Below the pieces are notes generated by a model that did not search any database, was not told where the DNA came from, and was given only the letters and a program-made list of their open reading frames with translations. From assembly GCA_034387635.1 (NCBI GenBank), contig JAOANU010000007.1, positions 806,001 to 870,000 on the forward strand: a stretch of DNA of 64,000 nt. The letters are read 5' to 3'. Of this stretch, positions 34,417 to 45,514 are shown piece after piece. The stretch is from Rhodosporidiobolus odoratus (lineage: Eukaryota; Basidiomycota; Microbotryomycetes; Sporidiobolales; Sporidiobolaceae). Within the stretch, counting starts at the first letter, position 1, and each line of letters begins with the position of its first letter. The position numbers were made by a program, and so were the translations under genes.

Positions 34417-35129
34417 ATGCGCGGACACCTGCACTGCGTTAAATCCACCTCTGCAGGCAAAGTCACTGGTTCCGCCCCGTCCTCCTACCCCTCGCCCTTT
34501 TTTACCCTTTGCTAACTGAACCCCTTCCTTCAACTCGCCCGCCTCGTCAATTCGTTCATCCATCTCGACAACCTCTGCTTTAAAAAACTACTATTCACGA
34601 AGCGCTTCGTACCGCCAGAGTCTGCTGCTGACACCAAGCCCCTCAAGTCGCGTCGACGCCAAGCTTTCGAAAAAAGGGCGAAGCACCGTCGGAGAGAGAC
34701 GCTGGGCGAGAAATTGGGGATACGATCGTGTCGGAGCTCAAGAATTGATTGGGACTAGGGATGCAGAAAAGGAGCTAAAGAGGCAGAAGTGTCGGGCGCG
34801 TGAAGATGATCGCAGAACTTTGCTGGAGAATGTGGAGACGAGGGAGGAATCGGAGAGGAGGAAGAGACGGGAGGGGATTACCAACGCTCAGGAGGGATTG
34901 CTCGAGGTCTTTAGGCGGATGAGGGAAAAAGAGGCGGAGGAGAAAGGACGAAAGGAAAGATCAGTGGACCTTGAACCCTCGTGAGCCACCTCAAGGATTC
35001 TCCCCTTCTCACAGCCGCGACCTGACTCGGGAGAGACTCTCCGCAGAAGCCCCCTCTCACTCCGCGTCCCCTCCTCTCTGTCCCGTTCAATCCTTCGACG
35101 AATCGCAACCCCTTGCGCAGCTTGCCTAG
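34417..35129 (+). CDS. Hypothetical basic coiled-coil protein
   Basis: The first in-frame ATG at 34417 gives MRGHLHCVKSTSAGK. A likely intron with a CTAAC branch point leads to RFVPPESAADTKPLKSRRRQ and then a strongly charged helix (AFEKRAKHRRRETLGEKLG). After another small gap the frame continues with DAEKELKRQKCRAREDDRRT and through RREGITNAQEGLLEVFRRMR. A further intron at 34981-35035 would end the protein with PVQSFDESQPLAQLA at 35129. No family was recognised; the high Lys/Arg/Glu content suggests a coiled coil or RNA-associated role. The second intron is unusually short under the best join, so the model is tentative. Confidence 0.4.
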
Positions 35130-35814
35130 CCACCTGGAAGGTCGAACCTGCTCTTCACGCTTACACTCCCCAGCACTCTGTACCGTCTGCACCGTCCAAC
35201 ATTTCTTCCGCTTCGGACCCCCTCAGTTCCTTGTACCTCGTCGCTACCATTGTGTCCGTCGCAGCCCTTGCCTGGCGCCGAACTATAAGTGGAGTTCTCC
35301 CTCTTATGCGCGAGCCCGCACAACATTCGGAATCAGTCCCTCGCACCTGGGGACCTACGGTCATGAGGTGGGCTGATCCACCGGTCGCTCTTCCTTCGCC
35401 TGCGTCTCCAGTAGCCCCCCCTACTCCGGTAAATGGAGCGGAGAAAGACTGCGGGAGACGGGACAGGGAGGAAAGGTTGAAGGGACTCTTACTGCTCAAA
35501 AAGAAAAAAGGGGGGCTGAGTAGCTTCGTCATTTAGCCCAGGAGGAATGCAATACCGTACTTCTCTATTACGGTTACCCTGTCCGATGTGCTCTCTCTTC
35601 CTAACGGCAGTCTCCCCTTTGATGAACCTTGTGAGCGAGACTGGCTTCACGCGTGGCTGGCAACAATGAGTTTACTATGCAAACCAAGCTCGTCTGGTTA
35701 CCGTACACGTGTCCGTTCACCGTAGCATCCTCTCGACTGGCGGCGAGCTCCCCCTCCTTCTCCTCACCTGTCCTCCCGCTTCCAACCGCTTCCAACCTCG
35801 GAGAAATCGGTCCC
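35130..35814. other. Intergenic, weak open frame only
   Basis: A plus-strand frame to 35536 contains one hydrophobic stretch (LYLVATIVSVAALAW) but lacks other coding signs and conflicts with the better end of the previous gene. The rest is the 3' flank of the membrane protein gene. Confidence 0.35.
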
Positions 35815-38254
35815 TCAGCAAACGGAATCTGCCTCCCAGTCTTGAACCATCTCTACCTCCATCTCCTCCTCGTCCTCAAAGCCATCTACCACACTCACCC
35901 TCCCCACCGACACAGATGAAGACCGCTTCCTCCCCTGCTTCCGCTGCACGCGCGCTCCGAAAGCGCTTGTAGCGCTGGATTGGCTGAGCTGCCTGAGTCG
36001 GGGCGAAACGGGTGAAGGAAGTTGAGTCAGTGGTGGGTAGGAAGGTTCCCTTGGCAGGGGTGGTGGCGGAGGGACGTATTGCGGTACTGAGAGGGGGAAT
36101 GGAAACGAGACTAAGGGGAGGCTATGCGGGATGGATGTAGGAGGAGTCGGTGGATAAGAGTAGGGGGAGCGGCGTGGTGGAGTTGACATGAACGGAGGGC
36201 TGAAGGGAAACAGCTCAGGTACAGAGGATGAAGTTGCACTGTAGCTCGACGTGCTGCCAACAGTATGAGCTCCCTTCGTTAGTGGGCTATCTCTGAGCTT
36301 CAGCGGGCGAGGAAGGGCAGTGAACGGTTTCTCGTCGTCGCTTTCGAGACCTTGTCGGCGGGGGCGCTGCTGACTGGAGAGGGAGTGAGTGACCACCTTC
36401 AAAGGGAGAGGCAGGCCGGCCTTCCGAACTGTAGCTTGCGAGGCGGCCATCGCGAGTTGCTGCTGTTGTTGAGCGAGGTCAGAAGGGGTCAGGAAGGACG
36501 GAGTAAGCTGGGGGTGCAGCATTTCCTCGGCAGTCTTGAGCAGGCTTAGATGACGTTCCGATAGCCGTGAAACGGTGAGTTGAGCGAGGAGAAGCGAGGG
36601 TAAGGCGGGCAGGAAGCTGAGAGAGGCCAAGTTGAGAAGGTCAACTCGGGAGAAGAATGAGGGTAAAGCTTAAACAACACACGAGTATGCGGTAAGCCAA
36701 GGTTGCTGCAGGAAGAATGAGGGTATAGCGTGGAGGGCCACTAAGAGCTGCGGAAAAGACAAGGGGTACGTTCAGCATAAAGGTAAGGGCCACCGCACTC
36801 CTTCGCTTTTCGCCCTTGGCTACCTGCGCCGAGCGCGTGTGGGCCGGGACGTCGACAAGAGGTGAAAGCTTACCAAAATCTCACCTCCGCCCTCGCGCGC
36901 TACCCTTGCGCCACACCTCGTCAACCTTCTCTTGATCCCCTCTTCCTCCCACCCGCTCACAAGCGCGAGCCTCTCCTTCTCAGCGGCACGCCAGGTCAGC
37001 CAAATAAGCTCAAGTAGGACTATGACGGTGATGAGGAGGGCCGCGAGGAAAAGAAGGGAGGTGAGAGGCGAAGAGGGGATTTTAAGGCAGACGCCGATTT
37101 GCGAGGGAGGTGTCCGGTTGATAGCGAGTTGCGGCGCGACGTAGCGGCCGGTGTAGATTGGAGTCGGAATGGATAGGACGAGGGGGAGGTACACAGCTGA
37201 TGACGGAGCGGCGGTCAGCGAGGCTCCTCCGGATCAAGAGGGCACGCGAGAAAAGAAGGCGAGGCAGAACGCGCACGCTGTATCAAACCTGCAACGGCTA
37301 GCTGGATCAGAGCGCCAGATCCAATCAGTGCGACAGTAGCCCACCGCACGAGCGAGGTCCCCCCGGGTAGAATCGACAAGCGAAACATCAAAAGGAGGGC
37401 GTTGGCGAGAATCGAGGCGGTGTAGCTAAGAGCACTCGACGGATACAAAAGCTCATGAGTAAAAAGGTCAGGAGTAAGAAGACAAAGGGTAGACAGTATG
37501 CGACACGGCGCAATATATCAGACGAAAGAACGCACCCAAAAGCAGACCACCGCGCCAGTTCACAAACTCCGGGATTGGTGCGTCCCATGACGAGAACGAT
37601 TGTAGCTTCGTAAACGAGCAGCGCGAGACACAGTAACCTGCAAGAGACGGCAATCAATTGCTCTGCGGCAGGTTCAAGCGCCGACTGGAAGAAAAAGAAC
37701 AAACCGTCCTGCGAGTACCGTTGCCCTTGTCCACCACGCTCGCTGATCTCCCCAGCTTTCACCCGTACCTAGCCAGTCGTTGGAAGAGGTCTTCGTGACT
37801 AGCCTGTCGCCACTCGAGTCCAGAGACGCTAGACCACCCGCTTTGCCCTCGCTCGCACCGGCTTTCGCTCGGCGCCCCTGCACACCCATCCTTGCAGACT
37901 CGCATACGAATAACACGCCAATCGCCGTCAAGAGAGCCAGCTGTAAGTTGGCGAGAGTGAGAATCTCGAGGGGGTTTGGCTGTTGAGAAGTGGGGAGCGA
38001 GTTGATGAGCGGAGGGAATAGCGAAGGACGAAGACGCGAGGGGAGGAAGGGGAGTCGCATGCTGACAGTCAGATTCAGCCACTGACTAGCCTTGTGGTGC
38101 AATTCTTGCAGAGGCTGGAGGAATCGGGAGCGCAACGAATCGCGAACGGCCGGCAGAACTCGCGACGGAGGACAGTGCACTCGATCAGTCTACTGAAAAA
38201 ACACAGCAGCTCGCCACTGGAGTCACTTACTTCCAACTGCCCCGGGCGCTTCAT
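35815..38254 (-). CDS. Multi-pass membrane protein of unknown function with long cytosolic tail
   Basis: A likely start at 38254 (MKRPGQLE) is joined by a short intron to TDRVHCPPSRVLPAVRDSLR. Membrane helices are seen in succession: NLQLALLTAIGVLFV, LLCLALLVYEATIVLVMG, ALSYTASILANALLLMFRL, VRWATVALIGSGALIQLAV, VYLPLVLSIPTPIY and LTSLLFLAALLITVIVLLEL. A charged stretch (RAAEKERLALVSGWEEEG) follows. The last long exon (about 36622 to 35815) has SERHLSLLKTAEEML and then a Ser/Pro-rich tail with PPPPPLP. The layout of six or more helices plus a proline-rich tail suggests a plasma-membrane or vacuolar protein, perhaps a sensor. No family was recognised, and exon borders within the membrane part are approximate. 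Confidence 0.6.
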
Positions 38255-38525
38255 ATAAGCTCGCGAGACTTATGGGAAAGAAGCGAGACGAGAATGCGTT
38301 TTCCCGCTCGGCCTAGTCCAATGGGTGCGGGTGCTGCTGCTCAAGCGACTTCGCGAGCACAGCAGAAGGCATTGAATCGGACCAAAGCAGACAGAAGCAC
38401 GTATCTTATTGGGCACTAACCAGAAATCAGCGACGACTCCGACTTCCTTTTCTGAGAAACTGCCTTCGACCTATTGCTTTGCCTCTTCCTGCTCGCCCTC
38501 GACTCTGCTCCCGTTCCGCCCCGAC

Positions 38526-41500
38526 TCACTTGTTCGCACTCTGCCACGCCATAAGTGCAGCGCAGAACGTAAGGACGAGGCGAGGTCGAACTTCGACAAT
38601 GTCTTCGGGGACGAGGTAGATCAGGGAGCTGTCGGGGTCGAGTGGGTGGGCAAGACGACATCGAGGCAAGAGAGTGAGCACGTAGAAGAACAGAGGACAT
38701 GAGTACAGCGCTTCTGATCCACCGAAAGGCCACGAGTGAAAGCGAGAGTGACATACCCGAGTTTGCGAGCGATCGAGATGGCGAGTTTGGCTGTCCGTCA
38801 CGGATAGGATAGGAGAGGAGAGAGTAGTGTTTCACCCAGAATATGAACGCAGCATCAAGGGGAAACAGCGATGAATGGGAAAGAGAGTCAGCTTGTGCAG
38901 CTGCGCGGGGTGCCTCAAGGAATCGTGAAAAATGAGGGAGGAAAGCAGACGCACCATTCGCCTTGCACTCTTCGGACGTCCTCCCCTCATACACCAACCC
39001 ATAATCCACATACCCCGGCTTAAGCGCATCCAACAAATCCAAAAAGAACTTTGCATCCTTCAACCCCGAATCCTTGAAACTCCTCATCGACGACCCCTTC
39101 CCTCTCTTCTTGACCTGGTCATTCGCCCACCTGACGATCTCTGAATCGCTAATGCCCTTGCCATCTTTACTCAGACTCTCGAGCGTGCCGAGGACACTGC
39201 GACGCATCATTTGCCACACAAGACCGAGGGTGAGAGTCCTCTGCCCGTCGACAATATCGGCACCTTGGATTCCGACAATGTGCATGTGATTTTGTCGCGC
39301 GAGGTCGAGGGCGTAGTTGGTGTTTTCGACGGCTTTGAATCGCGAAAGGGGAAGAGGAGACTTGGCTACGCGGCGTTGAATGACTGAGCCGGGGATGGTA
39401 CGGTCGAAGGCTTGGAGGAGGACGAGACCGTCCTGCGATCATACGGGTAAGGGGGAGTCGAGAGATTGCGAGGCGGAGAGAAAAGGACGAGGGAGACAAT
39501 TTCATGCAGGTTGAGTCAGCGATACAAACGCAATACTCGGGGTCGCGAGGGGAAAAGCTCACCTTGAGATCCTCGAACAAATCATAAACTCCCGGTTCCA
39601 CATCCAAACTGTTCAGCCACAACGTAAACACCCTAGCTTCCCTCTCCCCCTCCGCATCAAAGTCCTCAATCTCGGGTCGTTCATTCTCCTCGAGCGGTTC
39701 GAGACCCGGCCAAGTGTTGAACAAGTTAGCGACGAAGGCGAGGTTCAGTTTGCTGTTTCCGGCGACGAGAGAAGTGGGGGTAAGGTATTTGCGGCAACCG
39801 ATGGCGTCGGCGTTTTGCAAGACCTGCGAACGGAGGAAGTCGTCCGGGAGAATCGAAGAAAGAGTTTTCGGATGTAACAACGCACCTTCTCCGCACGCTG
39901 GTGCAAGTCCTTCTCTTGTAAGGGCGCCCTTGAGCATTCGTTCGGCTTGAGCTGGTTGAGCAAGACGGTGTAGTTCTCGCCGTCCGAGACGTCCTTAGAA
40001 AAGTTGGCGACGCTGGAGCACAGGAACGAGGGCAAAGCAAGAGAAGAGGCAGACGCGCAAGGAGCTGTGATGAGCGAGACGTGAAGAAACAGGAGCGACA
40101 GGAAGTAAACGCACCGTCTTCCCCAGTTGGCGGCCTTGAGGTGATAGTTGAACCACCTCAACAGAATCTGATCCGGCGGCAGCCTCAAGAATTGGTCCAA
40201 CGTCTCATCCTCCTCCAACAACCTATAAAGCTCGGGATGAAGCTTGATATCAATCTTGGCCAACAATCCCCTCCTGATGACCTGCCAGATCAACCCCAAA
40301 ATCAAATGCTCCCTTCCCTCATTCAAGTCGGTAGCTCCGATGTTGACGACTGACAAGCCGAGGGATTTGGCAGAAGTGATGACGAGGTTGTTGTTTTCCG
40401 TCATCTGGAAACTATTGAGCGTGGCTTTGGATTTGCCCATTGCCGAGGGGGCGGCTTTCTTCGAGGCTTTGTTGAGAACTCGTTCGTCGATGGTGTCGGG
40501 AACAGAGTCGTTGATGAGCTTGGAAAGGAGGAGACCGTCTGTTTTCGAGAGAGGCGCGACGAGGGAGGAGGACGGCGGAGAGAAGGCGATGGGCAGATAT
40601 TGAGCGAGTAAGCGAAAAACGTCGCAGCAGCGCGCGGTGGTTGAAGAGTGAGCGAGGGAAGCATATCGAGAAGAACGTCAGACACGCGGAACCTGTTGAA
40701 CAAGGTGAGAAAAAAAAAGGCGCGCCTCGGCACTCGTCGAAGATCTGGAAGGTGTCAGTCGGGATTGGGAGGCGGTCGCCGATATCCGGGTCACCAGCGA
40801 GGACCTAAGGAAGGAGACGCGAGTCAGCGTAAGGAAAACCACCAAGACTAAGTGGTCAGAAGAGATAACTAAAAAGGGACGAACCTGGTTAATGTGCCTC
40901 GTAAACTCGGTTCGTTCATCCTCATTGATCGAGTGCGTGATGTTGGTGTTACTGCCCTGCACGAGTACTTTCCCACCTCCGCCCCCGACACTGCTCGTGT
41001 GCTGATGCTTCCCGCCACCCGAACTCGGTGCCGGCGCCCCCATCAACCCACTCAAAGCCCCTCCCCTCAAGACCTGACCCGCACTGGCCCCCGCTCCACT
41101 CTTGAGTTTGTCCACCAGATCGACCCAATCTTCGAGTTCGACTTGACCTGAAGAATCGAGAGAGACGGTTTTCAGGGTTTCGCGAACGGCGTCGTAGGTG
41201 TATTTTCCGGCGGGGGAGGAGGAGGCGGCTTGGGTGGAGAGGGAAGTGAGAACAGTCGACTTTGGGAGGCGGCCGGTTGAGTCGAGGTCAATCTGACTGC
41301 GGGTTGAGTAGGATCAGTGAGTGGAGAGAAGGGAGAAATGCCGGAGTGTCAGAAGATCAGGGGCAGGCGAGGCTGCGCGTGCGTGCGGGTCGCCAGAGTG
41401 TTTCGTGAGCATCAGCTGCAGCGCAGCATGATGCCCTCGGGACAAGTAGAGCAGCTCGCTCGGCTGCTTCGGCGAGAGCGCTTCCACCTCGAGTACGTTC

Positions 41501-41723
41501 CACCAATTCCCTTGCTGCCTGCTCGATGCTTTATCTGATAGGTCCTGACACCTCGAATAGTGCTCCGACCTCGTCCTTGCGTGGTTGGAAGGTTGTCGAG
41601 GCTTAATCGAGGCGAGTGACGAGTTGTGGTGGGGGGGAGAACTCACTTGAACTGATCGACCAGTTTCAACATGTCCTCCTGAGTGAAATGCGGGTACTTG
41701 CGAGCTAGTTTAATCGCTTGCAT
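38526..41723 (-). CDS. SAC6: Fimbrin (plastin), actin-bundling protein
   Basis: The start at 41723 (MQAIKLARKYPHF) is followed by a degenerate EF-hand pair (QIDLDSTGRLPKS and VSLDSSGQVELEDWVDL), split by an intron of about 350 nt. Four calponin-homology domains follow. CH1 includes THSINEDERTEFTRHINQVL and FQIFDECRDGLLLSKLINDS. CH2 includes LRLPPDQILLRWFNYHLKAA. CH3 includes EREARVFTLWLNSLDVEP. CH4 includes ISDSEIVRWANDQVKKRG and AKFFLDLLDALKPGYVDYGL. The end ALMAWQSANK is typical. Fimbrin cross-links actin filaments in endocytic patches and the cytokinetic ring. EF-hand loops lack several acidic ligands, so calcium control may be weak, as in fungal fimbrins generally. Confidence 0.95.
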
Positions 41724-42489
41724 GCTGGTTGTATTGTTATGGGTGACTGAGAGGGTTTCGTGAGCAGGAGGAGAAGCGAGAGCGATCTCGCCTGTGTCCT
41801 CAACGTCGACTTTGCTGTTGCCCAGGACCGCTCACACGACACTAGCCTGCACCTGAACACTCAACTCGACCATGCCGAATCGTCACCCACTGTCAACCGG
41901 GAGGTTCGAACTTGGCGTATCGTTCTCACGTATGTCAAACTCCTGGTATTCAGAACTTCCGCATGGTAGGTACAAGGCTCACAATATACGGGTCGGTATG
42001 GCCTTCCTCCGGGAAGAGACCTACGTCCTGGTCTCTCGCAGCCAGCTGTCCTGAACTACTTCCGCTTGCATCGAGGGTATCGCCCGTTAAAACACGCTCG
42101 CGCGACTCTAATAGTCACGTAAGCCCCCTCCAGGTGCTCAGGGCGTGCTCTGTAGTCAGGCTCCTGTGTTTACTGTTGCGTCCGGCGTCCTTGCTTCGTC
42201 TCCGCCGCCGTGCCGCTCCTATGCCTCGCTTCCCCCTGCAAGGCTTGGCCGACTGACCCACGCTCTAACGCCCTGCGTCTGCCAGCAGTATGCACCTGTT
42301 GGTGCCGCTTCGCTCGCGCACCGTCATCCCAAAGTCGCTTGACCTTCACAGCCCGCTCGGATTGAGTCCGCGGATGTTGCGCTGGTCACGTCAACCCTGA
42401 TAAGGGAACAACGCTTCAGCTCTCTTCTCTTTCTCTTCTCCCTCGTCGTTTTCTCTTATCCCTCATCGCTCCAGATCTCTCTACTCGCC
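41724..42489. promoter_or_regulatory. Divergent region between fimbrin and paralog A
   Basis: About 765 nt without a supported gene. The right end is strongly pyrimidine-rich (TTCTCTTCTCCCTCG type) just before the ATG of paralog A. Confidence 0.4.
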
Positions 42490-43856
42490 ATGCCCTCTCT
42501 GCTAGCTTACCGTATCCTCGATGCATGCTCTGAGATCACCAGGCGGGTCCAGCGATACAATGACACGCAGGGTCACGGGCCTGCGGACCGCGTGGTAGTT
42601 GCCTTTGGCGGTGCGTTTAGTATTTCGACAACTTGGCTTTGCCCTTCCAAGTTGCTCGACGTTGCTTAGTCACCTTCTTGTCTTGGTCGTCAGGATGGCC
42701 GGGCATTCTAGCACAACTCACCAAATTACGAGCCAAAAGGCGAGACGACGATCGCGTCAATGCCTACTGGGGCGTCCTGGCCAACATGCTCTTTGACCCT
42801 GAGACTTATGTACGTCCAACAGTAATCAGCCTACGTAAGTCAGCCTAACGTTCTGATAGTACAGGTACTGCAAGTCGGGGTGTCTAGGCCTATTGTTGGT
42901 TACCTCGGAGGGTACTTGCAAGATGGCGTCTGGCTAGATGTGAAGACATAAACATCGCCTTCAGTATGACAGCGTTGCTGACTGTTCTTTCTGATCACAG
43001 GCCCTAATCATGGCGCCACGATTGTGCGACCCAGAGTGCATTGCCTGCCTGAGCTCGCTCGATCGCTACGCAGAGGAAAACTGATCCCCGGTACTCTTCA
43101 CAGGCGCATTCTTACCTTTGATTACAAGACCGCTTTCAAGTTGTCCCATTGTGGACATGACGCTTTTGAACGTCGCCCATTTTGTCTCAATGGCAATATG
43201 CGGATCACGCCATTCACCAGCTTGACGTTGTTCGTCGACAACGCCGTAGATTGCCTCATGCCCCGAGAGGGTGAACCTCCCATTGACATTACAGCCTTTG
43301 TGGCTCTCTGTGCTACACAAGACCACCTGAACAAATCCTCGGAGCACCTCGTCCAGCTGCAACTCGGTCTCAGTCATCAGCAGTGGAGAAGGTATACCGA
43401 CACGACCCTGCATCAAACCAGTGACAAGCAATGGGATGAGGGCCAGGGGGAGATAAAAGACATCATTGAAGAAATCGGTGGCGAAACAGGACTTGTGCGA
43501 GGTATTGTGAAAGCTGCTGAGAACCTCGAGGGGCGCGAGGCCATGGTCAAGACAGCAGTCTCACTTGCCCTTTCTTTGTTGAGAGTAAGGTTTTCACTCT
43601 GTTTCTGGTCTTGATGCAAGAGCTGACAGCCAATTTCTGTAGACCCGGGAAATTCAGACCTCTAGGGTGAGCCTTTACCTAACTACTCACTTATTCTTTC
43701 TGTTCCTTGTCAGGCTGCTGACCATCTTTATAGTCTGCCAAGCGTCGCTTAGGACACCACCCCGGCCCTGGCCCGGAGTATCACCCAGAAGCTCGCCTGC
43801 CCCCGCGCCTTCGCGGCGCATCGAACGATGAGGACACTGAGATGGGTGGAATGTGA
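42490..43856 (+). CDS. Lineage-specific hypothetical protein, paralog A
   Basis: Exon 1 from 42490 gives MPSLLAYRILDACSEITRRV ending VVVAFG at 42610. Exon 2 from 42694 gives GWPGILAQLTKLRAKRRDDD and NMLFDPETY. A long later exon contains LTFDYKTAFKLSHCGHDAFE, FTSLTLFVDNAVDCLMPREG, DITAFVALCATQDHL, LVQLQLGLSHQQW and DEGQGEIKDIIEEIGGETG. It ends with MVKTAVSLALSLLR, and the last exon has SAKRRLGHHPGPGPEYH and DEDTEMGGM. The nucleophilic-looking features are not tied to any family I know. It is clearly related to the gene at 50155 in sequence and intron positions. It lies upstream of a retrotransposon and appears intact. Confidence 0.6.
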
Positions 43857-44568
43857 GAATTGAGCAGGAGTGGGCGAGTCTTAGTTACCCTGTGTACAGC
43901 TGCAAGGCCAATTTCTTCGAACAATGCTTGCCTGCTGTCGCAAAAGTCTTTGCTGTTGAGTCTGCCTGTTATCATTGAGCATGTGGCATGACTGCAAGTG
44001 GCATGACAGATATGCCCTACTGCTCCCGTCCTGAGTACAGTACTGTGTTGTGGCTTAGGGCCAGCTCACCATAATGGAGTGCTCTAGACGATTAAGTGTG
44101 CGAGGCCTAGCTTGCCAGATTTCGGACTGCTTTCTGGACAGATCCAAAGGCCGCAAGGGTGGGAAGACTGCCATTTTCTCGTCTCTGACTGACGCTGTCC
44201 AGTGCCTCTGCAGTCAAGCTGAACCTTGAGGCCAAAGCAAGGTCTCGGTGGGAAATTTGAAAGGCAAAGATCCATGTCCATGTGAACAAGAAATGGAGCA
44301 GGATCTTTCAGCGGCAGCGGTGTTGCCCTCACATCACCATGGTACTCAGGATCAGGAAAAGTGCTGACATTGCTGTTGAGCGTCGAGAATGTTTACAATT
44401 GTATAGGAAGCCAGTTGAGAAGGTCAAGCAGAAGATTGCTATAAGTCTCGAGGCTCACTAAGCTGTAACTCATGACTTGATCAGTAGGTCTCCATGGACG
44501 TCTTGTTTGGCATAGACAAGATGATCACCTATGACTAAGGCAGAGTGCAGATCAGCTCCTGATTTGAA
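43857..44568. other. Spacer, probably the original promoter of paralog B
   Basis: No gene is supported. Because the retrotransposon inserted just upstream of paralog B, this sequence was probably the upstream region of B before insertion. Confidence 0.4.
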
Positions 44569-44573
44569 GGTTC
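44569..44573. repeat. Target-site duplication, left copy (GGTTC)
   Basis: The pentamer GGTTC directly precedes the TG of the left LTR and recurs at 50113-50117 directly after the CA of the right LTR, as expected of a Ty3-type integrase. Confidence 0.92.
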
Positions 44574-44892
44574 TGTAAGGGAACGCTCCCTTACGACTAC
44601 TTGGACGGCTAAGTTGTGCTACGCTCTAACGAGTTATGGCACGGGGGATCCGTTCCAAGGAGTTGAGGTTGAGTTGTTGTTGAATGTTGGATGATGAGGT
44701 TGGCTTCGAGCGCGAACTTGGCTTGCCTTCTTTCTCTACGCTCACGCTGAGTTAGATTGCTCGCCAGGTATGTTGCATCTCTCTAGTTTCTGTAGACGCT
44801 CACGCTGAGTTAGATTGCTCGCCAGTACAATCCTTTGGCCTTTCAATCTCTCTTCGTTCGAGCAAGTGAGGCGTCGAACACGACGCCTTTCA
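44574..44892 (+). repeat. 5' LTR
   Basis: 319 nt, TG...CA ends. It contains an internal 30-nt direct repeat (44738-44767 and 44796-44825, starting ACGCTCACGCTGAG) and a terminal stretch with GTCGAACACGACGCC that could form a short hairpin (GGCGTCG/CGACGCC). Confidence 0.95.
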
Positions 44893-45127
44893 CTTTTTTT
44901 TTGAAAGCGCCGAACTGGCCACCCGTTCAGCTTATCGGCGGGCAGGACACCCCCCCGCCAATCCGTCCATCTACCTAGAAGAGCGCACTCTACGACAAAT
45001 ACCGTCGTCGACTACCCTCTCTCCCGTCACTCAACCGTCAGCCTCCTCTTCCGCCTCGGACACCGACGCCGAAGACGACGCTCCTGAACCGCTCATCCGA
45101 TCCCTCCGAATCCGCAACGCACCCACC
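44893..45127 (+). other. Leader between 5' LTR and gag
   Basis: It begins with a T run and GAAAGCGCCGAACTGG. No convincing tRNA-complementary primer-binding site starts directly after the LTR, so priming may be displaced or of the self-priming type known from Tf1. This is inference. Confidence 0.4.
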
Positions 45128-45484
45128 ATGACCTCCGTTCCCTTCTCCACGTTTTCCCTCGGCAAACCCCCGGTACTGCTAGACCTCTCGCCGCAATCCC
45201 TCACCAATTTCCTCCTCGCTTTCGAACTCTACTTCGACCTAAAAGATGTCACCTCAGCACGTAAGAAGGTACTAATGGTCGGCCTCAGCGTAACCTTGTT
45301 TGTGGAGCTTAACGCATGGTGGACCGGGTCGATGTCTTTGCACCTTTCGAAGACTTACGATCAGTTCGTCAAGGATCTCAAGAGGGAGGCTTTACCGAGG
45401 GATTATGTGTGGGAGATGGAGAAGGAGATTAGGGATAGTAAGCAGCGTGGACGGAATTATGGGGAATGGTCGGGCTCTCTTTGA
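45128..45484 (+). CDS. gag: Retrotransposon Gag, N-terminal part
   Basis: 118 codons from MTSVPFSTFSLGKPPVLLDL to an in-frame TGA at 45482-45484. The block FLLAFELYFDL and the later LPRDYVWEMEKEIRDSKQRG resemble retrotransposon capsid domains. The same frame stays open directly after the TGA and runs into the next ORF, so this stop splits one reading frame. It is either a mutation of an Arg codon (CGA to TGA) or a readthrough stop; the next base is C. Confidence 0.8.
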   Translation: MTSVPFSTFSLGKPPVLLDLSPQSLTNFLLAFELYFDLKDVTSARKKVLMVGLSVTLFVELNAWWTGSMSLHLSKTYDQFVKDLKREALPRDYVWEMEKEIRDSKQRGRNYGEWSGSL

Positions 45485-45514
45485 CTCGCCCAGCAGGCTA
45501 TCTCGACCGCCGCC

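Noticed and set aside
35231..35536. Plus-strand ORF with a hydrophobic segment
   Set aside because: There is only one helix and no supporting exons, and a splice model ending the upstream gene at 35129 explains the region better.
38061..38180. Apparent start of the membrane protein at 38180
   Set aside because: That codon is GTG; an upstream ATG exon at 38254 joined by a short intron, or the ATG at 38060, is more plausible in a eukaryote.
41890..41920. GGTTCGAA box resembling a tRNA B box
   Set aside because: No A box or cloverleaf could be drawn around it.
44893..44930. Canonical tRNA primer-binding site
   Set aside because: No clear match beginning with TGG directly follows the LTR; the T run and GAAAGCGCC do not fit a tRNA 3' end that I can name.
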